A stretch of DNA of 64,000 bases. It comes from DATARH01 sp963847345. Its GTDB lineage: Bacteria > Pseudomonadota > Alphaproteobacteria > ATCC43930 > CGMCC-115725. Positions 20,532-29,937 of the stretch are shown in pieces; within the stretch, counting starts at the first letter, position 1, and every line of letters starts with the position of its first letter. The translations under genes and the position numbers were made by a program. The notes beneath the pieces are model-generated. The model did no database searches and was not told the DNA's origin. It saw only the letters and a program-made list of their open reading frames with translations. The DNA is taken from positions 147,592 to 211,591 of the forward strand of contig CAWJZU010000016.1 of the NCBI GenBank assembly GCA_963847345.1, in the 5' to 3' direction.

Positions 20532-20763
20532 GGCATACCCGGACGGCGCCCGCCTGTCCTTCGGGATTTTGCAGCATACGCCACGATTGCGGCGATTTTC
20601 GCGACGGCGCCGCCCCCGCCGCTTTGCCGCGCCACCCGGCACAGGCGGTGAGCGAGCAAGCTCGAACGGTTGCGCGCCGAGGTAGAGTGTGCTCGGCTGC
20701 GGCGTGCTCGGCCTGAGTGATGTCAACCAGCGCGGCGCGAGCGAACGACGCGAGCTTGAAGCC

Positions 20764-21226
20764 ATGCCGAACGCACTTTATTACGGCGACAATCTCGACG
20801 TGCTGCGCGACAGCATCGCCACGGAAAGCGTCGATCTGATCTATCTCGACCCGCCGTTCAACAGCCAGGCGAGCTACAACGTCCTGTTCAAGGGTCCCTC
20901 GGGCAAGGGCGCCGACGCGCAGATCGAGGCATTCGAGGACACCTGGCATTGGGGCGAAGGGGCCGAGCGCGCGTTTTTCGAAGTCCTCGACCTGGCCGCA
21001 CACGCAGGCCGCCGAGCTGCTGCGCGCGATGCGCTCGTTTCTCGGCGAAAACGATGTGATGGCCTATCTGGCAATGATGGCGGTGCGCCTCATTGAACTG
21101 CACCGCGTGCTGAAGCCGACCGGCTCGCCCTATCTGCACTGCGACCCGACCGCGAGTCATTTTCTGAAATTAGGCGATAGAGCATGTCCGGAAAGCCTCC
21201 GCCGCTACCGCCCGGTCATGACTTGA
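20764..21226 (+). pseudogene. DNA methyltransferase (N6-adenine/N4-cytosine type), truncated and frameshifted
   Basis: The gene starts MPNALYYGDNLDVLRDSI and contains the catalytic motif DPPFNSQASYNVLFKG, typical of site-specific adenine methyltransferases. An extra base near 20980-20995 shifts the frame. Similarity continues as QAAELLRAMRSFLGENDVMA and SPYLHCDPTASHFLKL, then stops abruptly at about 21172. The remaining residues to the stop at 21226 look unrelated. Homologues are usually over 350 residues, so the target-recognition part is lost. It sits 100 bp from an IS element and is probably the relic of a restriction-modification or phage gene. No restriction gene is nearby. Confidence 0.75.
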
Positions 21227-21322
21227 GGCCAAGACATCGAAAACGAAAAGCGAATCCAATTAACCGGCCGTCGCCCAATGTGCTATTTCGCGCTTTTTTT
21301 TGGCGAGAGGAAGGGCGCCTAA

Positions 21323-22532
21323 GGAAACACTGAACATAGCGAGGATAGCTGACGGTTCGGCGGCTACGGCCTGATTTTGGGGCGGCGCGCCGCGTGGGTG
21401 GCGGTCTGGTTGGTATAAATCGGGGGTTGGGCCGGGTTTCCTGTGTTGTTTGCGGGATCGGGACAGAATCCGGGTATCGTCAGCCGGGTTGAGCGAGCAG
21501 AGCCTTCTTGACGATCACCAGATTGGCCAGCGCGAACAGAGTGTGCAATTGCGCGGTGTTCTTCTTGAGGCCGCGATAGCGCAGCTTCTTATGGCAGAAC
21601 AGGTTCTTGACGACGTGGAACGGGTGCTCGACGGGGGCGCGCACCTGCGCCAGCGCGCGCTCGACCGGCTCCGCCACATCCCGCAGCGCTTTGGGCAAAG
21701 CTTTGATGATGCTGCGCCTGATGGCGATGTTCCAGCAGACATCGCGGTCGGCATGCTCCGGCCGCTTGTCTGCCCCGGTATAGCCGGCGTCGGCAAACAC
21801 CGCCTCTTCCTGGCCGTGCAGCACCGCCGCCATCTGGTTGATGTCGGCTTCGTTGGCGGCGGTGCCGACGACCGTGTGCACCACCCCCGAGGCGACGTCC
21901 ACGCCGATATGCCCCTTCATCCCGAAATGCCACTGATTGCCCTTCTTGGTCTGGTGCATCTGCCGGTCGCGCGCCTTCTCTTTGTTCTTGGTCGAGGGCG
22001 GGGCGGCGATGATGGTGGCATCCACAATGGTAGCTTGGCGCATCAACAAACCGCGCTCGGCCAGCATCGCGGCGATCTCGTCGAACAGCGCCCGGGTCAG
22101 CTCGTGGCGCTCCAGCCAGTGGCGGAAGTGCAGCACCGTCGTCGCGTCGGGCACCGCGTCCAGCGTCAGATCGATGCCGGCAAAGCCGCGCAAGGCTTGG
22201 CTGTCGTACAGCGCATCCTCCAGCGCTTCATCCGCCAGCCCGTACCATTGCTGCAAAAAGTAGATGCGCAGCATCAGCTCCAGCGCGATCGGCTTGCGGC
22301 CGCGCTCGCCCTTCGGGTAGAGCGGGCGCAGACGGTCGACCAGCCGCGCCCACGGCACCACCTGCTCCATCTCGGCCAAGAACTTGTCGCGCCGCGTCTG
22401 CTTTTTCTTGCCGGCGTATTCCGCCTGCGAAAAGCTCCCTTGACGCTGCATCGTCCCGCCCCTCGGTCCCCCCGGCCGGACGAAATTCTACCCAGGCGCA
22501 ACCACCCAAATCGCTACTTTTTCAGTGTTTCC
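21323..22532 (-). mobile_element. IS5-family insertion sequence, copy 1 (1210 bp)
   Basis: The element is bounded by imperfect terminal repeats GGAAACACTGAACATAGC (left) and GGAAACACTGAAAAAGTAGC (right, read inwards). It carries one transposase on the minus strand. Flanks are CTAA at 21319-21322 and CTAG at 22533-22536. These do not match each other, unlike a simple IS5 insertion with a 4-bp YTAR duplication. A near-identical copy lies inverted at 56770-57979; I found one silent difference in the transposase. Confidence 0.95.
21480..22451 (-). CDS. IS5-family transposase, copy 1
   Basis: This 323-residue DDE transposase of the IS5 group opens with MQRQGSFSQAEYAGKKKQTR. The acidic residues lie in IVDATIIAAPPSTKNKE (first D), VFADAGYTGADKRPE (second D) and VEHPFHVVKNLF (E, within the family Y/H-x-x-E context). 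The diagnostic stretch HQTKKGNQWHFGMKGHIG is nearly the same as in IS5 itself. It is intact and the same protein is encoded by copy 2, so both elements look recently active. The frame on the opposite strand is a shadow. Confidence 0.95.
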   Translation of the reverse strand: MQRQGSFSQAEYAGKKKQTRRDKFLAEMEQVVPWARLVDRLRPLYPKGERGRKPIALELMLRIYFLQQWYGLADEALEDALYDSQALRGFAGIDLTLDAVPDATTVLHFRHWLERHELTRALFDEIAAMLAERGLLMRQATIVDATIIAAPPSTKNKEKARDRQMHQTKKGNQWHFGMKGHIGVDVASGVVHTVVGTAANEADINQMAAVLHGQEEAVFADAGYTGADKRPEHADRDVCWNIAIRRSIIKALPKALRDVAEPVERALAQVRAPVEHPFHVVKNLFCHKKLRYRGLKKNTAQLHTLFALANLVIVKKALLAQPG

Positions 22533-22740
22533 CTAGAAAGTGCAAGAGACGGCCGATCTGCCGAATTGAGCAGCCTACTCATTTTGAGCTAATCGTCAAC
22601 CAGAAGGCCGCGAGCAACTCGGTCTAAAACCGTCCCGCAATTGCTACTCGCACGGGCTGGAGGTGATCGACTAATCTCCGACTGGCTAAATCACATCGTT
22701 CCCAAAGCGACAGCCCCAAAGGTCGCTGGCAGTGTCGCTT

Positions 22741-22847
22741 TAGGGGCATGAAGAGCCCGCCTGCAGCCAGACCTGAGCGACCGCAGTCGGATCAGTTAGC
22801 CGACCCATGCCGGAGTGCCGGCGCCGACGGAGGTGCGCCGATTCCAG
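22741..22847 (+). repeat. Intergenic repeat, long version
   Basis: GGGGCATGAAGAGCC...GCAGCCAGA is followed by about 31 bp of unique sequence, then CCATGCCGGAGTGCCGGCGC...GGTGCGCCGA. The outer parts recur at 26881-26947 without the 31 bp. Both copies are non-coding and in the same orientation, and they bracket the outer-membrane-protein/FecR/cyclase genes. The rest of the 22537-22975 gap shows no gene. Confidence 0.6.
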
Positions 22848-22975
22848 ACTTTTTGCACTTCGGCGGTGTGTAGGGTATATGACCCCGCAGAGTGGGGATA
22901 GGTCCGACAATTGCGACCACTAATCTGGGTAACCGACCAGGACGGTTGCGACTTGGCAGCCTGGGAGACGCGATC

Positions 22976-23899
22976 ATGGCTCGCTTGTTGAAGCCGATCG
23001 GCTCCTGTGGGTTCATGATTATTGCTGCCGGCTTTCTCGGGAGCTTTGCGGCGAACGTCAGTTGTTTGGCCTATACTGCGGCCGGAGACCGGATATTCGC
23101 TCCGACCGGCATCCTTCCTCAGATCGCGCCGACGAATCAGATATACGGCTGGGCGTGGACGCTGCCGCAATCCGGCGAGGCGGTGGGGACAGTCAGCCGC
23201 GCCACGAATGTCGGGGCCTTCTTCGACAAGACAGTCTTCAGCGAGCGACTCAGCCTGTACACACAGGGAAGCTGGTTCACGATCGACCGGGTCGCCGCCA
23301 ATCCGCGCTATGGGTGGGCGAATTTCGAGAACGGCTTGAAGTATTTGGCGATCGACGATCCCGACCGCGAGTTGCTCCTGACGCTCGGGGTCAATCGCGA
23401 ATGGGGTGCCACCGGGGCGAACGCTATCGCGCCGCAGAAGGGCGCCACCGAGCCGCGGGTCTATTTCGGCAAGGGGCTGGGCAATCTCGACATCGGCTAC
23501 CTGCGGCCGCTCGCCGTGACCGGATTTCTAGGATATTCGGCCGCCGACACCCAGCCGCGCCCCGATCTGGTCAGGGGCGGTGTTGCCGTCCAGTATTCGA
23601 TCCCATACCTGCAATCAAAGGTACAAAGCTTTCATCTCCCAGATCTCGTCCGTGGGTTGACGCCGCTGACCGAAGTCCTGATCACGACACCCGCGGGCCG
23701 CAGCTACGGCGTCCGTACCACCACGCTGGTTGCGCCGGGCATTTCCTATGTCGGCGAGGGGTGGGAGTTCGTTATCGAGGCGCTGGTGCCGGCGACCCGA
23801 GCCACCGGCGAGGGCGCCGGGGTCCGGGCGCAGCTACATCTGGTATTGGATTACCTGCTCCCGCATATCTTCGGCCGACCGCTGTTCGCGCTGCGCTGA
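22976..23899 (+). CDS. Putative outer-membrane beta-barrel protein
   Basis: This 307-residue protein starts at ATG 22976 with a signal peptide (MARLLKPIGSCGFMIIAAGF ... AANVSCLAY). The mature part consists of alternating hydrophobic/polar strands such as ERLSLYTQGSWFTIDRV, LLLTLGVNREWGATGANA, LDIGYLRPLAVTGFLGYSA and VRAQLHLVLDYLLPHIFG, consistent with a beta barrel. I do not recognise a named family. The next gene (FecR-like) starts 12 bp after its stop and the cyclase follows, so the three genes form one operon. A sensor or transport role at the outer membrane is inferred from that. Confidence 0.7.
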   Translation: MARLLKPIGSCGFMIIAAGFLGSFAANVSCLAYTAAGDRIFAPTGILPQIAPTNQIYGWAWTLPQSGEAVGTVSRATNVGAFFDKTVFSERLSLYTQGSWFTIDRVAANPRYGWANFENGLKYLAIDDPDRELLLTLGVNREWGATGANAIAPQKGATEPRVYFGKGLGNLDIGYLRPLAVTGFLGYSAADTQPRPDLVRGGVAVQYSIPYLQSKVQSFHLPDLVRGLTPLTEVLITTPAGRSYGVRTTTLVAPGISYVGEGWEFVIEALVPATRATGEGAGVRAQLHLVLDYLLPHIFGRPLFALR

Positions 23900-23911
23900 C
23901 GAGGAGCCGCG

Positions 23912-24556
23912 ATGCCGCGCGCCAGAATGTTGGCTCGACTACGGGGTTGCGGCCTCGCGCTGATAGTGGTTGTGCTGGTGTCGCTGTCGGGTCGGACGGT
24001 TCTGGCGCAATCGGCCGGGACCGTGGTCGGTATCAGCGGCGTTTGCTTCGTCGTGAGCGGCGGCAGCCGCGCTGCGCTGACGCTCGGCCAGTCCGTGCAG
24101 GTCGGCGACACGCTGGATGTCGCTGCATCGGCAAAACTGAAGCTGCGCATGGCCGACGGCTCGATCATCTCGGTTGCCTCCGGTACGCAGGTGACCATTC
24201 GTGCTTACGCTATCGACGCCGCCGGCCAGCGGCAGGATGCCACTCTGTCGCTCGGGCAGGGGTTGTTGCGCGCTGTCGTCGCTCCGGTTACCGGACCGGC
24301 GAAGTTCGAAGTCGATACCGCCGTGGGCACCGCCGCGGTGCGTTCGACGGACTGGTTTGTCGAGGCTTTTCGCGCCTCGGTGCAAGTCGGGGTTCTAAGC
24401 GGTACAATCGTCTTGACCAGTGATGCCACCGGGCGGAGCGTCGCGATACCGGCACTCTGGGGTGGGCGTTTGGAGGCGGGGCTTGACCCGGTGCCGCCGC
24501 GCCTATGGAGCCAGGCGGAGTTCGATGCAGTTATCGCTCGCACCGAGGTGCCCTGA
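23912..24556 (+). CDS. FecR-domain periplasmic protein
   Basis: This 214-residue protein has a signal peptide (LALIVVVLVSLSGRTVLAQ|SAG). A FecR-type beta domain follows: GTVVGISGVCFVVSGGSRAA, VQVGDTLDVAASAKLKLRMA, DGSIISVASGTQVTIRAYAI and FEVDTAVGTAAVRSTDW. Unlike classical FecR it has no cytoplasmic anti-sigma part and no transmembrane helix besides the signal, so it is a secreted FecR domain. Such genes often precede CHASE2-cyclase genes, as here, where the next frame overlaps its end. A signalling role is inferred. Confidence 0.85.
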   Translation: MPRARMLARLRGCGLALIVVVLVSLSGRTVLAQSAGTVVGISGVCFVVSGGSRAALTLGQSVQVGDTLDVAASAKLKLRMADGSIISVASGTQVTIRAYAIDAAGQRQDATLSLGQGLLRAVVAPVTGPAKFEVDTAVGTAAVRSTDWFVEAFRASVQVGVLSGTIVLTSDATGRSVAIPALWGGRLEAGLDPVPPRLWSQAEFDAVIARTEVP

Positions 24557-26820
24557 AGCCGGCCAGATTGGGTAGCCGGGGCGTCGTGCGGCGGCGCGGC
24601 TTTCGTGAGGCCGGGCTCAGTCTGTTTATCGCCCTTGGGGTGATGCTCGGCCTTACCTACGGGGCGCCGGGCGCGTTTCGCGACCTAGAAACCGCCTCGC
24701 TGGATTTGCGCTTTCGAATTCGCGGCACGCTCCCGCCCGGACCTGAAATTGCCGTCATCCTTGTCGACGAAGCCAGCCTTTCCCGGCTCGGCCGCTGGCC
24801 CCTGAGCCGTCGGCTATACGCCAATGCTGTCGCGCTTCTCGACCGGGCCGGCGCTCGCGTCATCGCTTTCGACCTGCTGTTCGCCGAGCCGGAGGAGCCG
24901 GTCCCGCCATCGTTCCGCGAGGCGGCAGGAGCAGCCGCCGGCCGGCTTCACGAACCGGAGGACGCGGCGCTTCGCTCGACGCTCGCGCGTATCGCCAATG
25001 ATGAACCGGATACCGAGTTCGCCGAAGCCCTGCGGGCGAGCGGCAAGGTGTTGCTGCCTGTCGCGTTTCCGTTATTCGAAGGCGTGACGAAGACGCCGCC
25101 TCTCGCGCGGCAGGTCTACCAGCGGCTGGAGCCGAGCGCGACCGTGCCGCGGTTCCCGCTGCAGCCCCAAAAAGCCTCGCTGCCGATACCGGTACTGGCC
25201 GAGCAGGCTGCCGGGCTGGGTCATGTCATGGTTGCCTTCGACCGCGACGGCGAGCCGCGCTACGACTACACCGCCGTGCCGTTCGACGCGGAGTTCGTGC
25301 CATCGCTGGCGGTCCGCGCCGCCGCCGTGTATCTCGGAATTCCGTGGAGCGATGTAGGCTTAAGGCTCGGCGATGGCGTAGATCTAGGCGACATTTTTAT
25401 CCCCACCGACCCGGCGATGCGGCTCGTCGTCAACTATCGTGGCCCAGCGCGCACGGTTCCGACCTATTCGTTTGTACAGCTGATCCAAGGCGAGCTCGAT
25501 CCGGCTCTGTTCAGAAAGCGGATCGTGCTGATCGGCGCTTCATTCACCGGCATTACGGACGTTTATCCCGGACCGTTCGACAGTACGCCGATCCCCGGCA
25601 CCGAGCGTCTCGCCACTATTGTCGATATGATCCTGGCGCGCGAGTTTATTCGCGATACCCCGCCGCCCTGGCCGTGGATCGTGATCGGTTCGGTCGCATT
25701 GCTCGCGATCGGCGCGGGGATCGCGGCGGCGCGTCTGCCGACTTGGGGCGCAGCGCTCGCCGGCGCCCTGCCTCTGTTGGGCTGGACCGGCGCCGTGCAG
25801 CTTGCCTTTGTGAACGGGCTGTGGCTCCCGGTGGTGATACCGATGGCGGCGCTGGCGGCGTCGGCTGGCGGCGTCTTGCTGTTTCGCTACGGTTTTGTCG
25901 ACCGTCAGCGCCGCCGCGTGCAAACCGCATTCCGTCAATACCTTGCGCCCGCTCTGGTTGAGGAGCTGGCGGAACACCCCGAGCGCCTGCAGCTCGGTGG
26001 CGAGACGCGGGTGCTGACGATCATGTTCGCCGATATACGCGGCTTCACGGCCATCTCCGAGACGTACAAAAGCAATCCCCAGGGTCTTGGCCAGCTGATC
26101 AACCGCGGCTTTCTCTCGCCGATGACACGCCAGATCCTGGCCCGTCGGGGCACGATCGACAAATACATCGGCGATTGCATCATGGCGTTCTGGAACGCGC
26201 CGCTCGACGATCCCGGTCATGCCGATCGTGCCTGCGAGAGCGCGCTTGCCATGCTCGCCGAACTCGATCGCGTCAACCGCGAGCTCGCCGCGGCAGCGGA
26301 GGCGGCGGGACGCGTGTTCCACCCAATAGCGATCGGGATCGGTCTCAATACCGGCCAGTGCGTCGTCGGCAATATGGGCTCGGACGAGCGATTCTCGTAC
26401 ACGGCAATGGGCGATGCCGTGAACCTTGCCGCGCGTCTCGAAGGCCAGAGCACGAATTATGGGGTCCCGGTCGTTCTTGGTGAGGCGACGCGAGAAGCCG
26501 CCCCAAGCTGGGCCGCGCTCGAACTCGACCTGATAATCGTCAAGGGCAGGGCGGCGGCGGTGCGTGTCTATGCGCTGCTTGGCGATCCCGCTTATGCTCG
26601 CTCTGTTGAATTCAGGCGGCTCGAGGAATGTCACGCCACGATGCTGGCCCGGTACCGGACGCGGGATTGGGTCGGGGCGCGTCAGGCGCTCAATCAATGC
26701 CGCGGCCGCGACGCGCGGCTTGAAGCGCTCTATGACCTTTATGCAGAGCGCTTGAGGTATTATACAACACATGCCCCATCGTTCGATTGGAACGGCGTTT
26801 TCGTAGGTAAGGCGCAGTAA
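24505..26820 (+). CDS. CHASE2-domain adenylate/guanylate cyclase
   Basis: This is a class III nucleotide cyclase with an extracytoplasmic CHASE2 sensor. Order: TM helix (LSLFIALGVMLGLTYG), CHASE2 domain over about residues 60-370 (DLRFRIRGTLPPGPEIAVIL; RKRIVLIGASFTGITDVYPG), three TM helices at about 395-470, then the cyclase domain. Metal-binding Asp is in MFADIRGFTAISE, the substrate Lys in IDKYIGDCIMAF, and the catalytic Asn/Arg in AMGDAVNLAARLEG. These are all intact, so it is probably active. The ATG at 24505 overlaps the FecR gene by 52 bp; GTG 24586, just before RRRGF and the first helix, is an equally good start. Whether ATP or GTP is used is not certain. Confidence 0.92.
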   Translation: MEPGGVRCSYRSHRGALKPARLGSRGVVRRRGFREAGLSLFIALGVMLGLTYGAPGAFRDLETASLDLRFRIRGTLPPGPEIAVILVDEASLSRLGRWPLSRRLYANAVALLDRAGARVIAFDLLFAEPEEPVPPSFREAAGAAAGRLHEPEDAALRSTLARIANDEPDTEFAEALRASGKVLLPVAFPLFEGVTKTPPLARQVYQRLEPSATVPRFPLQPQKASLPIPVLAEQAAGLGHVMVAFDRDGEPRYDYTAVPFDAEFVPSLAVRAAAVYLGIPWSDVGLRLGDGVDLGDIFIPTDPAMRLVVNYRGPARTVPTYSFVQLIQGELDPALFRKRIVLIGASFTGITDVYPGPFDSTPIPGTERLATIVDMILAREFIRDTPPPWPWIVIGSVALLAIGAGIAAARLPTWGAALAGALPLLGWTGAVQLAFVNGLWLPVVIPMAALAASAGGVLLFRYGFVDRQRRRVQTAFRQYLAPALVEELAEHPERLQLGGETRVLTIMFADIRGFTAISETYKSNPQGLGQLINRGFLSPMTRQILARRGTIDKYIGDCIMAFWNAPLDDPGHADRACESALAMLAELDRVNRELAAAAEAAGRVFHPIAIGIGLNTGQCVVGNMGSDERFSYTAMGDAVNLAARLEGQSTNYGVPVVLGEATREAAPSWAALELDLIIVKGRAAAVRVYALLGDPAYARSVEFRRLEECHATMLARYRTRDWVGARQALNQCRGRDARLEALYDLYAERLRYYTTHAPSFDWNGVFVGKAQ

Positions 26821-26880
26821 ACGATCGAGGAACTGCTCCGGCCCGCATCAGTGCTAAAAATCAACATAACCCTCCGGGAG

Positions 26881-26947
26881 GGGGCATGAAGAGCCTGCCC
26901 GCAGCCAGAGCCCATACCGGAGCGCCGGCGCTAACGGAGATGCGCCG
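26881..26947 (+). repeat. Intergenic repeat, short version
   Basis: GGGGCATGAAGAGCCTGCCCGCAGCCAGAG runs directly into CCATACCGGAGCGCCGGCGC...GATGCGCCGA. It matches both arms of 22741-22847 at about 87% but lacks that copy's central 31 bp. The remainder of the gap to 27357 contains short frames with no recognisable protein, and I see nothing I can support there. Confidence 0.6.
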
Positions 26948-27357
26948 AAAGGATGTTATCGAATATTCATGGGTAGATCTCAGGAGCTCCCGCTGAGTTT
27001 GCAATTGCTTTGGCTTGTTCGGAGAGGGCGAGCGCACAGGAAGCTATTTCCCTTTTCAAGAGAGGATCAAGAAATATTTTGGACCATCTCTCTTAGCTTA
27101 GACGGTGCGCTTCCGCGGCCGCGACCGAATGGCAGTCGCCTTACGGCGGTCGCAGGATCATGTCTGGCTCGATTGTGTGGGCCTCTCAACATATGGTGCA
27201 CTGACAATAGTATGCACGTCGACCTGCCGGCATGGTCGGCGCGGAGATCACGCTCGACCGGTGCCATGGCAATTCGCGTCTGGTGCGGCGGCAGGTGCAT
27301 CGCCGCCGTTGTCCCGCGCGTCTTGACCTGTCTCGCGCCTAGGTCGCCCTGATTATC

Positions 27358-28644
27358 ATGGCGGCGCTCTCACCGATCGCCGGCTTCCTCTTGCTGCTCG
27401 GTCTGGGATTTTTCTTCGGCCTCGCCTTCGAGGAGTTCCATGCCCAATCCGGACAGGTGCGGCCGGGCGGGGTGCGCACTTTTCCGTTGTTGGCGCTGGG
27501 CGGCGGGCTCCTCTATCGGCTCGACACCACTCACCTGCTGCCGCTCAGCGTCGGCCTCCTGATCCTGGGCGCCTGGCTGACCTGCTATTACTGGCGGCAC
27601 GTTGAGGAGATCGACCAAGAAGGCCGCCCGAATGTCGGGCTGATGGTGCCGGTCTGCAACGTGCTGGCTTATCTTTTGGGTCCGATCGCCCTCGCCGAGC
27701 CGCCGTGGATGTCGATCGGTGCCACCGTCGCGGCGGTGCTGCTGCTAACGGCGCGCGAAAGATTGCACGGTTTTGCCCGGAGCATCGAAATCGGCGAAAT
27801 CACCACCGCCGGCAAGTTCCTGATTCTTACCGGCCTGGTCCTACCCTTTCTGCCGAACGAGCCGGTGACGCGCCTCACTGAGATCACGCCGTATCAGGTT
27901 TGGTTGGCGGTGCTTGCGGTGTGCACCGTTTCTTATGCGAGCTATCTGCTGCAGCGTTATGTTGCACCGCCGGGCGCCGGTCTTTGGGTCGCGGTGCTCG
28001 GCGGGCTTTATTCCTCGACCGCCACGACGGTGATCCTGGCGCGGCGGGCCGGCGCCGACCCCGCGGTGCTGCGCCAGGCGCAGACCGGTATCATGCTGGC
28101 GACATCGGTCATGTACGTCCGCCTGCTGATTATCGTCGCGATGTTCGACCTGTCGCTCGCCCGCGCCTTGGCGCCGATGCTGCTGCTTCTCGCGGCACTT
28201 GGCCTGGCGCTTGCCGGGCTGTGGTATCGGGTGCGTACCGCGCCGACGGTAGCTGGGGTGGCCAACCCTGCGCCCGCCAACCCGCTGGAACTGAGCGCCG
28301 CATTCATCTTCGCGGCGGTGTTCGTGACGATCGCTCTCGCCTCCGCCTGGGCCCGGACGGTGTTCGGCCAAAATGGCCTTTTCGGACTGGCAGCGATCGT
28401 CGGGTTCACCGATATCGATCCCTTCGTACTCAGCATCGCAGCCGGCGGCGCGGCGCCACTGTCGGCCGGCGCTGGAGCGACCGCCATCCTGATCGCCGCC
28501 TCGTCGAACAATGTCTTGAAGGCCGCCTATTCCCTGGCTTTTGCCGGCGGGCGCGGGGCCGTTGCCCCGGCTGCGGTGCTCGTCTTCCTGGCGCTGGGCG
28601 GCGCCGGCGCGGCATGGTGGATCTTTACCGGCACCGCCGGTTAG
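27358..28644 (+). CDS. MgtC/SapB-family membrane protein with DUF4010
   Basis: This 428-residue polytopic protein has an N-terminal MgtC-like part (GFLLLLGLGFFFGLAFEEFH, then RTFPLLALGGGLLY with the conserved RTF) and a C-terminal DUF4010 part (GLYSSTATTVILARRAGAD, GFTDIDPFVLSIAAGG, AAILIAASSNNVLKAAYSL-like). About twelve helices are visible. Members are inner-membrane proteins of uncertain function linked to magnesium or acid stress in relatives. The ATG at 27358 follows a TGATTATC leader with no clear Shine-Dalgarno. It stands alone on the plus strand. Confidence 0.85.
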   Translation: MAALSPIAGFLLLLGLGFFFGLAFEEFHAQSGQVRPGGVRTFPLLALGGGLLYRLDTTHLLPLSVGLLILGAWLTCYYWRHVEEIDQEGRPNVGLMVPVCNVLAYLLGPIALAEPPWMSIGATVAAVLLLTARERLHGFARSIEIGEITTAGKFLILTGLVLPFLPNEPVTRLTEITPYQVWLAVLAVCTVSYASYLLQRYVAPPGAGLWVAVLGGLYSSTATTVILARRAGADPAVLRQAQTGIMLATSVMYVRLLIIVAMFDLSLARALAPMLLLLAALGLALAGLWYRVRTAPTVAGVANPAPANPLELSAAFIFAAVFVTIALASAWARTVFGQNGLFGLAAIVGFTDIDPFVLSIAAGGAAPLSAGAGATAILIAASSNNVLKAAYSLAFAGGRGAVAPAAVLVFLALGGAGAAWWIFTGTAG

Positions 28645-28714
28645 TGATGACGCCCACCTGCAAGCTCATGAGGCGGCCTGGCGCCGACTGACCGGCGCCC
28701 GTGACCGGGCCTCC

Positions 28715-28948
28715 TTAACGATCAACTTGCTGCGCGCCGGTGCATATCTCCATCGAGCGCTCACCATCGGCCAGAGAGCCGAACCGTATTCGGATTGCAG
28801 TATGCTTGAAGTCTCTCCATTGGCCGATGTGCCAAGGGCCAATCTGGTCCGTGTCTGCAAGCGCCTTCAACTTGGTCGCAAGCTTGCCGACCCCGAAAAT
28901 TCCACGCTCGACAGGAAACATAATTACGCATGCGTCTGAATTTGCCAC
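28715..28948 (-). CDS. Small hypothetical protein
   Basis: This 77-residue frame starts at ATG 28948 and has non-repetitive, globular-looking composition: VERGIFGVGKLATKLKALAD, GPWHIGQWRDFKHTAIRI, RFGSLADGERSMEICTGA. I recognise no family. Codon use looks coding, but the frame stands alone in a 660-bp gap (28645-29305). The other part of this gap, about 28950-29305, shows no supported feature. It may be a remnant. Confidence 0.35.
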   Translation of the reverse strand: MANSDACVIMFPVERGIFGVGKLATKLKALADTDQIGPWHIGQWRDFKHTAIRIRFGSLADGERSMEICTGAQQVDR

Positions 28949-29305
28949 CTGTCTGGTCCTTTTCTGAGGTGCGCACTCGCCAAGTGCGCCACCTCTCTTC
29001 TCCTAGCAGGAAATATAACTCTGCGTTTAGCCGCGGCCTTGATATGGATCAATGGGTCATTTTCGGTGGCCCGGAGCCCGCTGCGAGAATGTCGACTCGC
29101 CATCCAACTCAGCCAATCCTCAGGCTCACCGTCCGCTTCCGCTTCCGGGCAATCCGCGACTGGTGGACCCCCTCGCTTCGATGGCGCGTTTCCACCTCTT
29201 TTCGGACGATCCTTTACCCGCTCAGCCATCCCGGCACGGGCTGTGGTGCTCCGAGCACTGTAGGGAAATGGCGGCCCCACCGGGGGGCGGGGCCGCAGCA
29301 GTCAA

Positions 29306-29937
29306 TCAGAGTTCGACCTGCTCGGCGATGCTAAGAGCGTCGTCGACCTCGATCCCGAGATAGCGGACGGTGCTCTCCAGCTTTGTATGCCCAGCAATAG
29401 CTGGACCGCTCGCAAGTCGCCGGTTTTCCGGTAGATTTGCGCCGCCTTCGTCCGCCGCATGGAGTGGGTGCCGTAGGCCGAGCTGTCGAGCCCGGCACTC
29501 TCGATCCAGCCATGCACGATGCGGGCGTATTGTCGGGTCGATAGGTGTGGCTCTGCTCGACACCGGCCGGGGAACAGATATTGGCCGCTCCTAAGATTGC
29601 CTCCCGACAGCCAGTCTCGGATCGAGGACCGGGTCTGCTCCGTGACCTCGAACTGGACCGGTCTTCCGGTCTTCTTTTGGATTACGGTCGCGCGGTCCCG
29701 CACTCTGCCGGCGAAGCAGACGTCCTCGACTTTTAGAGAGACGAGATCGCAGCCGCGCAGTTTGCTGTCAATCGCGAGGTTGAACAAGGCGAGATCGCGC
29801 TTCCGACCCTGCAGCTGAAGCCGGACACGGATTGCCCAGACCTCCTTCGGTTTGAGCGGGCGCTTCTGCCCGATCAGGCGACCCTTGTTCCAGGGCGGCT
29901 TTGCGAAGCCCACAAGGGTTGGAATGGCAGTGTGCAT
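29306..29937 (-). CDS. Tyrosine-recombinase/integrase, frameshifted near the end
   Basis: This short integrase of about 210 residues starts at ATG 29937 after a GGAGGC site. The catalytic domain is visible: Arg in NLAIDSKLRGCDLVSLKVED, the HxxR pair in GTHSMRRTKAAQIY, and His plus nucleophile Tyr in GHTKLESTVRYLGIEVDD. One missing base near 29398 (in GGGC before CATACA) separates the last 28 residues from the rest. The protein lacks an arm-binding domain, like a widespread family of stand-alone alphaproteobacterial integrases. No att site could be located by eye. It may mark an old island edge. Confidence 0.85.

Noticed and set aside
25540..26772. 410-codon minus-strand frame
   Set aside because: Antisense to the cyclase domain; no protein-like features.
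26969..27352. 127-codon plus-strand frame before the MgtC gene
   Set aside because: Arg/Cys-rich, no domain or ribosome-binding site, and no start that suits a conserved core.
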